NCBI RefSeq assembly: GCF_001591545.1
Contig: NZ_BCVC01000004.1
Coordinates: 62,001-126,000 of the forward strand
Reading direction: 5' to 3'
DNA from: Lederbergia lenta NBRC 16444
GTDB taxonomy: Bacteria; Bacillota; Bacilli; Bacillales; Bacillaceae_C
DNA length: 64,000 nt
Part shown: piece after piece, positions 45,656 to 55,294 of the stretch
Position numbering within the stretch: position 1 is the first letter of the stretch
Layout: each line of letters opens with the position of its first letter
Notes under the pieces: model-generated
The model's database searches: none
Told to the model about the DNA's origin: nothing
Seen by the model: the letters and a program-made list of their open reading frames with translations, nothing else
Program-made: the position numbers and the translations under genes

Positions 45656-46801
45656 ATGGAAACAGTAAGAATAGGAATCATTGGAGCAGGTTTGAGAAGT
45701 GGAATTGCGAAGAACTGGCATAAGCCAGAAGGAAAGTCGGTAGTTGTTGGAGCGGCAGATATTTCTGAGGAAAGGCTAGAAAGGTTTTTGGAAGCGGTTA
45801 ATCCTGATGCTTTTACAACGACAGATTATCGGGAGTTATTAATGCGAGATGATATAGATGCGGTAGCGGTTTTATCTCCCGATTATTTACATGAAGAACA
45901 TGCGATTGCTGCACTGAAGGCAGGTAAGCATGTTTACTGTGAAAAGCCGCTTGCCATCACTGTAGAAGGATGCGACCGAATTATTGAAGCGTCGAAAAAC
46001 GCTGGGAAACATTTAATGGTCGGTTTTAACATGCGCTATATGAGTATGTATCAAACGATGAAAGGTATCGTTGATTCTGGTGTAATTGGTGATCTTAAAG
46101 CGGTCTGGGTTAGACATTTTGTTGGATGGGGTGGATATTTTTATTACCACGATTGGCATGGTGCTTCTAAAAATACAACCTCGCTGTTATTGCAAAAAGG
46201 TTCACATGACTTGGATGTTATTCACTGGATCACTGGAAAGTATACAAAAAAGGTATCTGCATTTGGGAGTCTTGACTTTTTCGGTGGTGATAAACCTAAT
46301 GATTTAACATGTCCTACTTGTGATCTAAAAGATACTTGTACTGAATACAGTCCACATACCTTAACACAATGTGCATTCCGTGAAGAAATTGATGTAGAAG
46401 ATAATAATATGGTGATGATGGAGCTTGAAGGTGGGATAAAAGCATCTTACTTACAATGTCATTTCACACCTGATTATCAAAGGAATTATACGTTTATTGG
46501 CACAAAAGGAAGAATTGAAAACTCAGAGTTGGAAGGAAAAGTGTATGTTCGCACGAGAAAGTCTAACTCGTGGAATGAGCTAAGTGATGTGACATATGAC
46601 ATAAAAAAAGAAGAAGGTAGTCATGGAGGAGCAGATCCAAAGATTACAGAGGATTTTGTCAATCTTGTTCTTTACAATAAGCAGCCATTAACCACTCCAT
46701 TTGCAGGGAGAATGAGTGTAGCAGTAGGCTGTGCGGCAACAGAATCTATTCGTGCGGGTGGTAAGGTAATAGATATCAGTCAAAGCACAGTGATGAGTTA
46801 A
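45656..46801 (+). CDS. Gfo/Idh/MocA family NAD-dependent oxidoreductase 1
   Basis: Protein of 381 residues: N-terminal Rossmann fold (IGIIGAGLRSGIA, then the CEKPLA motif near residue 95 with catalytic Lys) and a C-terminal alpha/beta domain with KGSHDLDVIHW (probable catalytic His). A Cys-rich insertion, CPTCDLKDTC plus a later Cys (about 220-243), is unusual and may bind metal. Members include dehydrogenases of sugars, GH109 glycosidases and NanOx, which turns 2,7-anhydro-Neu5Ac into Neu5Ac. NanOx would fit the sialidase and lyase upstream, but this is unproven. The start follows AGGGGGA. Confidence 0.85.
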   Translation: METVRIGIIGAGLRSGIAKNWHKPEGKSVVVGAADISEERLERFLEAVNPDAFTTTDYRELLMRDDIDAVAVLSPDYLHEEHAIAALKAGKHVYCEKPLAITVEGCDRIIEASKNAGKHLMVGFNMRYMSMYQTMKGIVDSGVIGDLKAVWVRHFVGWGGYFYYHDWHGASKNTTSLLLQKGSHDLDVIHWITGKYTKKVSAFGSLDFFGGDKPNDLTCPTCDLKDTCTEYSPHTLTQCAFREEIDVEDNNMVMMELEGGIKASYLQCHFTPDYQRNYTFIGTKGRIENSELEGKVYVRTRKSNSWNELSDVTYDIKKEEGSHGGADPKITEDFVNLVLYNKQPLTTPFAGRMSVAVGCAATESIRAGGKVIDISQSTVMS

Positions 46802-46827
46802 CAACAGGTTGGAGAGGAAGTGAAAGA

Positions 46828-47805
46828 ATGAAGGATTTACAAACAAACCACCCCGGTGTCGAAAAACTGCAAAACCAACCAAAGATTCCGGTAAAGGCTA
46901 AAAAGAAAATAGGAGCAAGACTTTGGAAAGAGCGATATCTCTATTTATTGCTCCTTCCGGGTCTTTTGTATTTTATCGTTTACAGGTATATTCCGATGGC
47001 GGGAAATATTATCGCTTTTCAAGATTTTAGTGCTTTTCAGGGGTTTATTCATAGTGAATGGGTAGGGATGAAACATTTTAAAACGATTTTCGAGGACAAA
47101 GAGGTCGTAAGAGTATTGTGGAATACTCTGTACTTGTCCTTCCTGCAAATTGTTTTTGCTTTTCCAGTGTCTATTATATTAGCAATTATGTTGAATGAGG
47201 TCAGAAATGGTACATTTAAGCGAATCATTCAATCAATCGTATACTTACCCCATTTTCTCTCATGGGTAGTCGTAGTTGGGATTGCGACGATCATATTGAA
47301 ATCAAACGGGATTGTTAATTCCTTTCTTGGAAATGTTTTCGGTATGGAGGCTATCGCCTTTTTGCAGGACCCTCAGTGGTTTATGCCTTTAATCGTCCTA
47401 GAGGTTATTTGGAAGGAATCTGGCTGGGGAACGATTATTTTTCTTGCTGCACTATCAGGTATTAGCCCGACTCTTTATGAAGCAGCTGATGTGGATGGCG
47501 CTAATCGTTGGAGAAAAATATGGCATATTACGTTGCCAGCTCTGCGCAGTACAATTATTATCTTATTAATACTTCGACTAGGAAGTGTATTGGATGTTGG
47601 TTTTGAACAAATTTACTTAATGTTAACACCATTTACGATGGAAGTTGGAAACGTCCTCGATACATTCGTTTATTTTAAAGGGATTCAAAATTCTGACTTT
47701 AGTTTTGCTACTGCTGTTGGATTATTTAAATCATTAATTGGCTTATTGTTAATCGTTGGGGCAAATCGTTTAGCCAAAAAATTTGGTGATGAGGGAGTCT
47801 ATTAA
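46828..47805 (+). CDS. ABC transporter permease, LplB type (importer D)
   Basis: Permease of 325 residues with six helices; EAA loop YEAADVDGANRWRKIWHITLPAL and YLPHFLSWVVVVGIA. GAGAGGAAG precedes the ATG. It follows the oxidoreductase by 26 bases and should share its transcript and LacI control. Confidence 0.88.
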   Translation: MKDLQTNHPGVEKLQNQPKIPVKAKKKIGARLWKERYLYLLLLPGLLYFIVYRYIPMAGNIIAFQDFSAFQGFIHSEWVGMKHFKTIFEDKEVVRVLWNTLYLSFLQIVFAFPVSIILAIMLNEVRNGTFKRIIQSIVYLPHFLSWVVVVGIATIILKSNGIVNSFLGNVFGMEAIAFLQDPQWFMPLIVLEVIWKESGWGTIIFLAALSGISPTLYEAADVDGANRWRKIWHITLPALRSTIIILLILRLGSVLDVGFEQIYLMLTPFTMEVGNVLDTFVYFKGIQNSDFSFATAVGLFKSLIGLLLIVGANRLAKKFGDEGVY

Positions 47806-47826
47806 GAAGGGAGGGTGTACTTAATA

Positions 47827-48705
47827 ATGCTTAATAAACAAACAAAGTCAGAAAAGATTGTTGATAAACTGAATATGCTAATCCTTGCTCTTATAGCACT
47901 TACAATGTTATTTCCTTTTTATTATATGTTTGCGGTTTCATTTGCTACATACGAAGAGTTTGTCCAAAGTGATTTACTTCTATTTCCGAAAAAGTGGGTA
48001 TTGGATGCTTATTCATACATATTAGGATCGAAAGAGTTTGTAAGATCACTAGGGGTTTCTATTTATATAACGGTTGTTGGTACATTTGTCAGTCTATTAT
48101 TAACGGCTATGATGGGCTATGCGCTATCAAGAAAAATTCTTGGACAAAAAATATATTTGTTTCTCGTATTATTCACTTTCGTATTTGGAGCAGGGATGAT
48201 ACCCACATATATGGTCGTTCAAGCGACAGGATTAATGGATTCATTGTGGGCACTTATTATTCCGACTGCTATCAGCTCATTCAATTTAATTGTGATGAGA
48301 CAGTTTTTCGTTAACTTACCAGAGGATTTGACAGAAGCAGCCATAATAGATGGTGCAAATGATTTGCAGATTTTCGCAAGGATTATTTTACCACTTTCGA
48401 AGCCAGCATTAGCTGCATTTGGGCTATTTTATGCAGTGGGAATATGGAATTCATACTTTACTGCACTTTTATATTTGAGTGATCCAGCAAAATGGACTGT
48501 TCAAGTTGTGCTTAGACAGCTTGTTATATTAAACCAAGGTAATATGCTGGATATACGTGCTCAAATGGGAATGGATAATCCACCCCCAGCTGAGACAATT
48601 GGTATGGCAGCTATCTTAATAGCAACTGTTCCAATTTTGATTGTTTATCCATTCCTGCAAAAGCATTTTGCGAAAGGAGTGATGCTCGGGTCTGTTAAAG
48701 AGTAA
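47827..48705 (+). CDS. ABC transporter permease, YtcP type (importer D)
   Basis: Permease of 292 residues; EAA loop TEAAIIDGANDLQIFARIILPLSKP and the C-terminal IVYPFLQKHFAKGVMLGSVKE. ATG 47827 lies 11 bases after GAGGG; a GTG at 47815 overlaps that site and is less likely. It pairs with the preceding LplB-type permease. Confidence 0.87.
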   Translation: MLNKQTKSEKIVDKLNMLILALIALTMLFPFYYMFAVSFATYEEFVQSDLLLFPKKWVLDAYSYILGSKEFVRSLGVSIYITVVGTFVSLLLTAMMGYALSRKILGQKIYLFLVLFTFVFGAGMIPTYMVVQATGLMDSLWALIIPTAISSFNLIVMRQFFVNLPEDLTEAAIIDGANDLQIFARIILPLSKPALAAFGLFYAVGIWNSYFTALLYLSDPAKWTVQVVLRQLVILNQGNMLDIRAQMGMDNPPPAETIGMAAILIATVPILIVYPFLQKHFAKGVMLGSVKE

Positions 48706-48756
48706 AAAGCATTACGCACTTATTTTTTTTATTCAAATTGAAAAGGGGGATATATG

Positions 48757-50319
48757 ATGAAACGGTTATTATTACTTTTACTATCTACTATTCTTCTAGT
48801 AGGAATACTCGGTGCTTGTTCATCGGAAAAGAAAACTAATTCATCTAGCAAAGATGGAGAGATGAAAATTACTTGGTTTGATGGAACATGGGAAACGCCT
48901 GTGCCAGAACCCGGGAGTGAAGGGGTAAAAAAGATCAATGAAAAGTTCGGTGTATCCTTTGAACCGCAATATATTCCATTCGATTTATATACAGATAAAC
49001 TTGCGGTGAAAATGGCCTCTGGCGATATCCCAGATGTAATTGGTGATGAGTTAGCAGGTGCAAACTTTGTTAAGTGGGCAAAACAAGGTGCATTTTTGCC
49101 TTTGAATGACTACATAAATGAATTTGAGAATTTTAAAGCGATTCCCGATTCTGTATGGGATGCGGTAAGTGTAGACGGAAATAAATATGCAATCCCGCTT
49201 TATTTTCCTGCTAGTGGGGGGAAAAAGCCAGTGATACGAAAAGATTGGCTCGATAAACTAGGATTAGAAATGCCTACGAATTTTGAGGAATTAGTTGAGG
49301 TTGCTATTGCATTTGCAACAGAAGATCCTGATGGCAATGGTAAGGATGATACGGTTGGTTTAGGTCTTGCTAAGGGAATGGTTTATGATCCGTCATTTGG
49401 TACCTATTGGAGCAGCACTTGGTACCATAAAAATGAGGAGGGTCAATTAATTCCTGGTCAGATATCTGAAGGTAACAAAGAAAAGATCACTGCCCTTCAT
49501 GAGTTGCATAAGGGAGGAGCTCTTGATAAAGATTGGTCGGTTAAGCCTTATAATGATGTATTTAAAGACTTTTATGCTGGTAAAGTTGGCATTTGGTATG
49601 AGCAGCCTGGAGCAGGAAAAGGTGCTGATTTTGCATCATTATGGAAGATCTCGCCTGACGCAGAAATTGCAGCACTTCCAGCCTTTGAAGCACCGGATGG
49701 TTCACAAGGTTTTGTAGCGGGTGGCGGTTATTACAGAATGTGGATGTTAAGTGCTAAGCTTAAAGAAGATCCAGAGAAGGTAAAGAAAATTTTGGAAATG
49801 ATGGATTATATGGCGAAATATATACCTGCAGAAGAACAAACACCGGATAATGAATATTTTGATTGGACAATGGGCGGCGAAGGAAAAGGTTATACAATGG
49901 AAGATGGTGTAGCCAAGAATACCGATGAATTTAGTAAATATGCACCGATTGCATATTTTAATCAGAAACAAGGCGGTTGGATTGAAGGGGAAAAGTCAAT
50001 GCTAGATTATGAAGTACAATCCCAGGAACCAGAAGCGAAAGAATTCAATAAAATAATGGTTGATATGCTTTTGGATTCAAACTTCTATATTAATCCAGTA
50101 GGGCGTATCCACTCGACAGTTTACAATGAAAAGATAGATGAGTTAAACGAGTATGCTACAAATGAGCTATCTAAAATGGTTGTTGGGCAAAGGCCAATTT
50201 CCGAATGGGATCAGTTCGTTGAAGAGTACTTGGCAAAGGGTGGAAAAGACGTTATTACCGATGTTAACAATCAATTAAAAGAAGAAAAAGTTGAAGGAGA
50301 ATGGGTTCATTCGAAGTAA
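48757..50319 (+). CDS. Solute-binding lipoprotein, importer D (Lpl type)
   Basis: Lipoprotein of 520 residues with a very hydrophobic Leu-rich signal peptide and lipobox LGAC (Cys near residue 20). It contains the DPDGNGKDDTVGLGL stretch of the Lpl group and ends RPISEWDQFVEEYLAKGGKDV, matching that class. GGGGGA lies six bases before ATG 48757. It completes importer D; the ligand is unknown. Confidence 0.88.
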   Translation: MKRLLLLLLSTILLVGILGACSSEKKTNSSSKDGEMKITWFDGTWETPVPEPGSEGVKKINEKFGVSFEPQYIPFDLYTDKLAVKMASGDIPDVIGDELAGANFVKWAKQGAFLPLNDYINEFENFKAIPDSVWDAVSVDGNKYAIPLYFPASGGKKPVIRKDWLDKLGLEMPTNFEELVEVAIAFATEDPDGNGKDDTVGLGLAKGMVYDPSFGTYWSSTWYHKNEEGQLIPGQISEGNKEKITALHELHKGGALDKDWSVKPYNDVFKDFYAGKVGIWYEQPGAGKGADFASLWKISPDAEIAALPAFEAPDGSQGFVAGGGYYRMWMLSAKLKEDPEKVKKILEMMDYMAKYIPAEEQTPDNEYFDWTMGGEGKGYTMEDGVAKNTDEFSKYAPIAYFNQKQGGWIEGEKSMLDYEVQSQEPEAKEFNKIMVDMLLDSNFYINPVGRIHSTVYNEKIDELNEYATNELSKMVVGQRPISEWDQFVEEYLAKGGKDVITDVNNQLKEEKVEGEWVHSK

Positions 50320-50365
50320 CCGATTATAGTTGTTGTGTTTGAATTCCCTTTCTAGAACGAAGGCA

Positions 50366-50403
50366 AAATAAATTCCCCTGAGATATATCAGGGGAATTTA
50401 TTT
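50366..50403. terminator. Bidirectional terminator after importer D
   Basis: A perfect 16-bp stem (AAATAAATTCCCCTGA with its complement) around GATATA, with A and T runs at its ends, serves importer D and the convergent lipase-like gene. Confidence 0.9.
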
Positions 50404-50454
50404 GTAATTAATATATCAAGGCACAGAACGATTTTTACGCTTTATACTGTATTA

Positions 50455-51294
50455 TTACTTTCCCCATAAAAACTCAGCTATCAACTGATCCACGCGCTTA
50501 TGTTCATGCAATCCGAAATGGGTTGCTTTGGGATCCTTAAGGATTATTCCTTTAAATTGGTCATGTTTGACGATATTTCCATTAGCCAAGGCACTTTCTT
50601 GGGAAACGAGGCCATCTCCAGTTGAGGGATCTGTGATGACTCCAACAATAGATAGTACGGGTAAATTCCTAGGAAAAAAATCCTTATTCGTTCTTAGTAA
50701 ATTTAAAGCGGAAGAACCAACCTTTAAATCCTCTAATGCGGCCCCATAATTACGATCAAAGTAATTTTCTTGATCAATTCCTTTGAAAGGACTTCCGATT
50801 GTTACTAATTTTAATGCCTTAGGATATGCTTCATGGCCATTTGTTGTTTCTAGATAACTGGTTAAAGTAAGTCCGCCCATAGAATGTCCTACAAAATTAA
50901 TTTCTTGAACATTATAACGATCCTTTAATATTTTCATAACTGATTGCAACCACTTTGTTTGGTCGCTTATACGTGCACGATTATTTTCGAAGATCACTTG
51001 GATAAAAGGATTGTCTGTATTCTCAGGTAAAATACCTTTTAAAGAAATACGGCCATTTTTGCTTACTCGACATACAAGTGCTTTTTCCCCCCACTGTTGA
51101 TCTTCCATTCGTGATAGCATAGTGGAAAAAGAGCGCTCACTGCCTTTATAACCGTGGAGAAAAAGAGTAGGGACAATAGGAGACTGTTCGGCGGCAAGTT
51201 TTTTTTCATCCATCATTCTGGGACGAAAAAAGACAAGCCCTATAATTAAGAAGATGATAAAGAATAGGCCGATACCTCGGTGTTTATTGTTCAT
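50455..51294 (-). CDS. DUF915-like alpha/beta hydrolase (membrane-anchored or secreted lipase-like)
   Basis: Protein of 279 residues with an N-terminal hydrophobic segment (about 8-25) that may be a signal anchor. Alpha/beta-hydrolase motifs: oxyanion region FLHGYKGSERS, nucleophile GHSMGG near residue 138, acid in STGDGLVS near 226 and His in THFGLHEH near 260. DUF915 proteins are listed as lipases or esterases with unproven substrates. It lies opposite to the neighbouring importer operons and is probably unrelated to glycan use. Confidence 0.8.
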   Translation of the reverse strand: MNNKHRGIGLFFIIFLIIGLVFFRPRMMDEKKLAAEQSPIVPTLFLHGYKGSERSFSTMLSRMEDQQWGEKALVCRVSKNGRISLKGILPENTDNPFIQVIFENNRARISDQTKWLQSVMKILKDRYNVQEINFVGHSMGGLTLTSYLETTNGHEAYPKALKLVTIGSPFKGIDQENYFDRNYGAALEDLKVGSSALNLLRTNKDFFPRNLPVLSIVGVITDPSTGDGLVSQESALANGNIVKHDQFKGIILKDPKATHFGLHEHKRVDQLIAEFLWGK

Positions 51295-51674
51295 TTCTAA
51301 CCCCCTGCATTCATCTACTATATTTTAGCATAATTTGGGATAAGCAGGGAAGAAAATCATGATCTTTAAAATCTGAAAAATTATGTTTTGAAAATAATAA
51401 TAAATAGCTTCGGAAAAGTTAGGATCAACTACAACCCAATTCTCTAACCTGAAAAAGTGATGATGGCCTGTATTTAGATTGCAACAGCTTGAAATATGCT
51501 TGCCACGGCCAGTACATCTACTTTCGCGGCCTGTATCCTTCCCGTGACGGCCAGTAAATAGATCTAGCGCCAGTAAATGTAGTAAATGTGATGTTAGACA
51601 TGTTGACATCCTCCGCATGTCACTTTCAAATTATTGTTTATAGCAAAAAAGCACAATATTAAGAAAGAATAACC
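51295..51674. other. Intergenic region with degenerate 21-bp repeats
   Basis: A 380-base gap upstream of importer E. The section 51463-51580 contains degenerate repeats (listed separately). The remaining sequence is AT-rich and shows no clear promoter, operator or gene. A minus-strand open frame over the repeats reads as low-complexity TGR heptads and is not called as a gene. Confidence 0.5.
51463..51580. repeat. Degenerate 21-bp tandem repeat
   Basis: Units reading GGCC(A/T)GTAnAT begin at 51463, 51505, 51526 and 51547, with a shortened one near 51567; spacing is 21 or 42 bases. No such units were noticed elsewhere in the window. Confidence 0.6.
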
Positions 51675-52697
51675 ATGTTTTTGGAAGACTTTAAAATATA
51701 TAATAATTTTAACTTAATGGGAAAGGGGATGAAGAATATTATAGATTCTAAAGAACTCCATTTAAAGAATGTAAACGTCGAAATGAAAGCGTTTTATAAA
51801 AAGAAGAACTATTTTATGAAACATTGGCCTCTTTATTCTATGATCTTACCAGGTGTGTTATATTTTGTTATTTTTAAATATATACCGCTGGCTGGTAGTA
51901 TCATAGCTTTTCAGGATTACAATGTATTTAAAGGTATAACGGGAAGTGCGTTTGTTGGATTTAAACACTTTCTAACTTTGTTTACATACCCGGAATTTAC
52001 CCAAGTCTTCGGTAACACATTATTGATCAGTTTGTATAAGCTTGTTTTGGGATTTCCAGCACCAATTATACTAGCGTTGTTATTAAATGAAGTAAGAAAA
52101 ATGGCGTTTAAAAGAACAGTTCAAACAGTTCTTTACTTACCCCACTTTTTATCATGGGTAATTGTCGGAGGTTTAGTAATTAATCTTCTATCTCCGAGTA
52201 CAGGGATTATTAATGAAATTATTAGAGTATTTGGTGGGAAAGAAATATTCTTTATGCAGGAGCCAAGCTATTTCCGTTCGATTGTTGTTGGATCAGGAAT
52301 TTGGAAGGATGTAGGTTGGAATACAATTATTTATATGGCAGCATTGGCAGGTATAAATCCACAATTATATGAAGCGGCAGAGGTAGATGGCGCAGGGAAA
52401 TTACGTCAAGTATGGAATATTACATTGCCTTCTATGCTACCTACCATTATGATTCTTTTATTATTACAAATTGGAAATATATTAGATTTAGGATTTGAGC
52501 AAATTTATATGTTGCTAAATCCTCTAGTGAGAGAGACGGGGGAAGTTATTGACACTTATATTTACCGTGTTGGTTTAGTCGGAGGACAATTTAGCTATAC
52601 CACAGCAATTGGAATATTTAAATCAGTTATTGGTTTAGTTTTAATAGTAGGTGCGAATCAATTGAGTAAAAAAACGACAGGAAGTTCCATTTATTAA
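51675..52697 (+). CDS. ABC transporter permease, LplB type (importer E)
   Basis: Permease with six helices; EAA loop YEAAEVDGAGKLRQVWNITLPSM and YLPHFLSWVIVGGLVI. As written from ATG 51675 it has 340 residues; ATG 51717 (326) and ATG 51729 (322) would match the length of the other LplB-type permeases better, but none has a well-spaced Shine-Dalgarno, so the start is unresolved. It is the first gene of importer E, downstream of the 21-bp repeats. Confidence 0.85.
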   Translation: MFLEDFKIYNNFNLMGKGMKNIIDSKELHLKNVNVEMKAFYKKKNYFMKHWPLYSMILPGVLYFVIFKYIPLAGSIIAFQDYNVFKGITGSAFVGFKHFLTLFTYPEFTQVFGNTLLISLYKLVLGFPAPIILALLLNEVRKMAFKRTVQTVLYLPHFLSWVIVGGLVINLLSPSTGIINEIIRVFGGKEIFFMQEPSYFRSIVVGSGIWKDVGWNTIIYMAALAGINPQLYEAAEVDGAGKLRQVWNITLPSMLPTIMILLLLQIGNILDLGFEQIYMLLNPLVRETGEVIDTYIYRVGLVGGQFSYTTAIGIFKSVIGLVLIVGANQLSKKTTGSSIY

Positions 52698-52793
52698 GGC
52701 CTTGAATAGTACTTTTTTTAGAAAAATTAACAAAGTCCTTCTTTAGTAGTAAATATCAGTATTAACATATCTATACGAAGGGGGAGTTTCTCG

Positions 52794-53660
52794 ATGAAAG
52801 AATCGATGTCACGCACAGTATTTACTCGATTTAACTATTTGTTTTTATCACTAATGGGATTGATTATGCTTCTGCCATTTTTACATATACTGGCTGGATC
52901 ATTTAGCAGCGGAAATGCGATTATGCAAGGAAAGGTGACCATTTTTCCCATAGAATTTACTCTATTAAACTTTAAGGCAGTATTGAATGATGCCGCAATA
53001 TGGAGATCTTTTGGGATCAGTATTTTTGTGACAGTCTTTGGAACCGCTATCAATCTCCTGTTAACATCACTAATGGCGTATGGTCTTGCAAAAACGGATT
53101 TAAAGGGACGTTCCTTTTTAATTCTTTTGGTATTATTTACAATGATTTTTCAGGCACCAATGATACCTTCATATCTGGTCGTAAAGGACTTAGGAATGCT
53201 AAATACCCTTTGGTCCATCATGATTCCCAATGCCATTAGTGCATTTAACCTTATCATTATGATGTCCTTCTTCCAGAGAATCCCTAAGGATTTATTAGAA
53301 GCGGCTAGGATAGATGGATGTGGAGAATATCGAACATGGTGGAAGATTGCACTACCTATGTCATTGCCTGCAATGACAACTGTTGGACTGTTTTATGCAG
53401 TAGGGCATTGGAATGGTTATTTCAATTCATTGATGTTTATTCGCGACTCTAGCTTATTCCCGCTTCAAGTGAAATTACGGAAACTCTTGGTAGAAAGTGA
53501 TGCGGAAGCGATGATGCAAAGTGCAGAACTTACTTTATCATCGATTGAAGGAATTAAAATGGCAGCAATTATGGTTGCGACGATACCAATTTTAGTGATC
53601 TATCCGTTTATCCAAAAGTATTTTACGCAAGGAGCTATGCTCGGATCTATTAAAGAATAA
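52794..53660 (+). CDS. ABC transporter permease, YtcP type (importer E)
   Basis: Permease of 288 residues; EAA loop LEAARIDGCGEYRTWWKIALPMSLP and the C-terminal VIYPFIQKYFTQGAMLGSIKE. AAGGGGGAG precedes the ATG. A 96-base AT-rich gap separates it from the LplB-type gene, larger than in the other importers, and no terminator is visible in it. Confidence 0.88.
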   Translation: MKESMSRTVFTRFNYLFLSLMGLIMLLPFLHILAGSFSSGNAIMQGKVTIFPIEFTLLNFKAVLNDAAIWRSFGISIFVTVFGTAINLLLTSLMAYGLAKTDLKGRSFLILLVLFTMIFQAPMIPSYLVVKDLGMLNTLWSIMIPNAISAFNLIIMMSFFQRIPKDLLEAARIDGCGEYRTWWKIALPMSLPAMTTVGLFYAVGHWNGYFNSLMFIRDSSLFPLQVKLRKLLVESDAEAMMQSAELTLSSIEGIKMAAIMVATIPILVIYPFIQKYFTQGAMLGSIKE

Positions 53661-53680
53661 TTGAGAGAATGGGTGATGAT

Positions 53681-55237
53681 ATGTCTAAGGTAAGCTGGAA
53701 AAGCTTTTGGTTTAGGAGCGTAGCGTTATTAATTATACTTTCATTAGTAGGTTGTAGTTCAAGTGCGGGTAAAGATAGTGCTGTATCGGGATCGAATGGG
53801 GATTTGGCGGAAGTTAGCATTCTCATGGCGGATAGAGGTATCCAAGCAGTAGAGGGTTCTCCAAATATAAATAATGATAAATATGTCAAGGAACTAGGAA
53901 AACTAACTGAGACAAAACTAGATATTGAATTACTTTCATGGGCTGAATACGAACAAGGCCTAACTCTAGCATTTGCTGGAGGGGATTACCCGGATTTAAT
54001 GGAGATTAATGGTATAAACTCCCCTCAAGTTGCACCAGCAATCGATGCGGGCGCATTTATACCATTAAATGATCTTATAGAAGAACATGCACCAAATTTA
54101 AAAGAATACATTACACAGGAACAATGGGATAGTTCACTTGTTAGTAAGGAAGGAGAAATTTTTGCTATACCATCTACACGTTCTGTTCAAAACTGGGCTG
54201 TTGTAATGGTTCGTAAAGATTGGATGGATAAATTATCTATAGAAACGCCAACGACGATTGAAGAGTACACTGAAATGTTCCGACGTTTTCAAAAAGAGGA
54301 TCCCAACGGTAATGGACAAAATGATGAAATTCCTTGGTCCGCACGCGAAAATTTCAGGTATGGTGAAGCAATATTTGGTGCGTATGACGTCCTTCCAAAC
54401 GATTGGAAATATATAAATGGCAAATTAGTTCCAAACTTTATCCGCCCTGAAATGAAAGATGCATTAGCGGTTTATAAGGATCTATATGAAGAGAAGTTAC
54501 TTGATAATGAGTTTCTAGTTCAACAAGGAAAAGATTGGGATGCGAAGATTAAAGGGAAAGGGAATGTAGGAATGTTCATTCATGATCCGACATATCCAGA
54601 CAAGTGGCTAACAGAGATTCAAAGTAATTTTCCCGATGCTGAGCTTGCAGTTATTCCTGCACCAGTAGGTCCTGATGGCAAAGGAGGCCATACGATTTCC
54701 TCACCGGTAAATCAAATGGTTTGGGCTATTCCTACTACAAATAAGGATCCCGTGACTGCAATCAAATTCTTAGATAAATTTTTATCTGAAGAAGTTCAAA
54801 CATTCTTAACTTATGGACTGGAAGGAGATAATTATACGATGGATGATGGGAAAATAAATTATAATTACCCATCAGATCAAGACAGTATTCAAAATGAAAC
54901 GTTATATCAAAACTTTTTAAGATTTATTGGACCCTCACATTTAGATAATGAAGAGTTTTTGTCGAATAGACCTCACGGTGACTTAATAAAACAAGCCATA
55001 GAGGTAGCTAACAATGAAGGGCGTGAAAATGATGCTCTTGACATGCCCAACCCTCCAACCATTTTAGAACGTCCGGAATTGCAAAAGGATGGATTGTGGG
55101 TGGAATTCGCGGCTAGGGTTTTAACAGGTAAGGAACCGATAGAAAACTTCGATAAATTCGTTGAGGACTGGAAAAAGCGTGGTGGAGATCAGGTGATTGA
55201 TGAAGCGACGGAATGGTATGAAATGGCTAAGAAATAA
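53681..55237 (+). CDS. Solute-binding lipoprotein, importer E (Lpl type)
   Basis: Lipoprotein of 518 residues with lipobox LVGC (Cys near residue 25). It carries the DPNGNGQNDEIPW stretch and ends ENFDKFVEDWKKRGGDQVIDE, close to the end of importer A's lipoprotein. ATG 53681 is favoured by GGGTGAT seven bases upstream. A strong terminator follows, with the second oxidoreductase starting inside its downstream flank. Confidence 0.88.
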   Translation: MSKVSWKSFWFRSVALLIILSLVGCSSSAGKDSAVSGSNGDLAEVSILMADRGIQAVEGSPNINNDKYVKELGKLTETKLDIELLSWAEYEQGLTLAFAGGDYPDLMEINGINSPQVAPAIDAGAFIPLNDLIEEHAPNLKEYITQEQWDSSLVSKEGEIFAIPSTRSVQNWAVVMVRKDWMDKLSIETPTTIEEYTEMFRRFQKEDPNGNGQNDEIPWSARENFRYGEAIFGAYDVLPNDWKYINGKLVPNFIRPEMKDALAVYKDLYEEKLLDNEFLVQQGKDWDAKIKGKGNVGMFIHDPTYPDKWLTEIQSNFPDAELAVIPAPVGPDGKGGHTISSPVNQMVWAIPTTNKDPVTAIKFLDKFLSEEVQTFLTYGLEGDNYTMDDGKINYNYPSDQDSIQNETLYQNFLRFIGPSHLDNEEFLSNRPHGDLIKQAIEVANNEGRENDALDMPNPPTILERPELQKDGLWVEFAARVLTGKEPIENFDKFVEDWKKRGGDQVIDEATEWYEMAKK

Positions 55238-55272
55238 AAATAAATCCCCAGTATAGCTCTGGGGATTTATTT
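55238..55272 (+). terminator. Intrinsic terminator after importer E lipoprotein
   Basis: AAATAAATCCCCAG and CTGGGGATTTATTT form a perfect 14-bp stem with a 7-base loop. As with importer B, it may reduce expression of the next gene rather than stop it. Confidence 0.85.
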
Positions 55273-55294
55273 GAAACAGAGAGGAAAGGTTGTT

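Noticed and set aside
51325-51618. Minus-strand frame of 97 residues with repeated TGR heptads
   Set aside because: It lies wholly over the 21-bp degenerate repeats, has no ribosome-binding site and reads as low complexity with many Cys and His; the periodicity comes from the DNA repeat.
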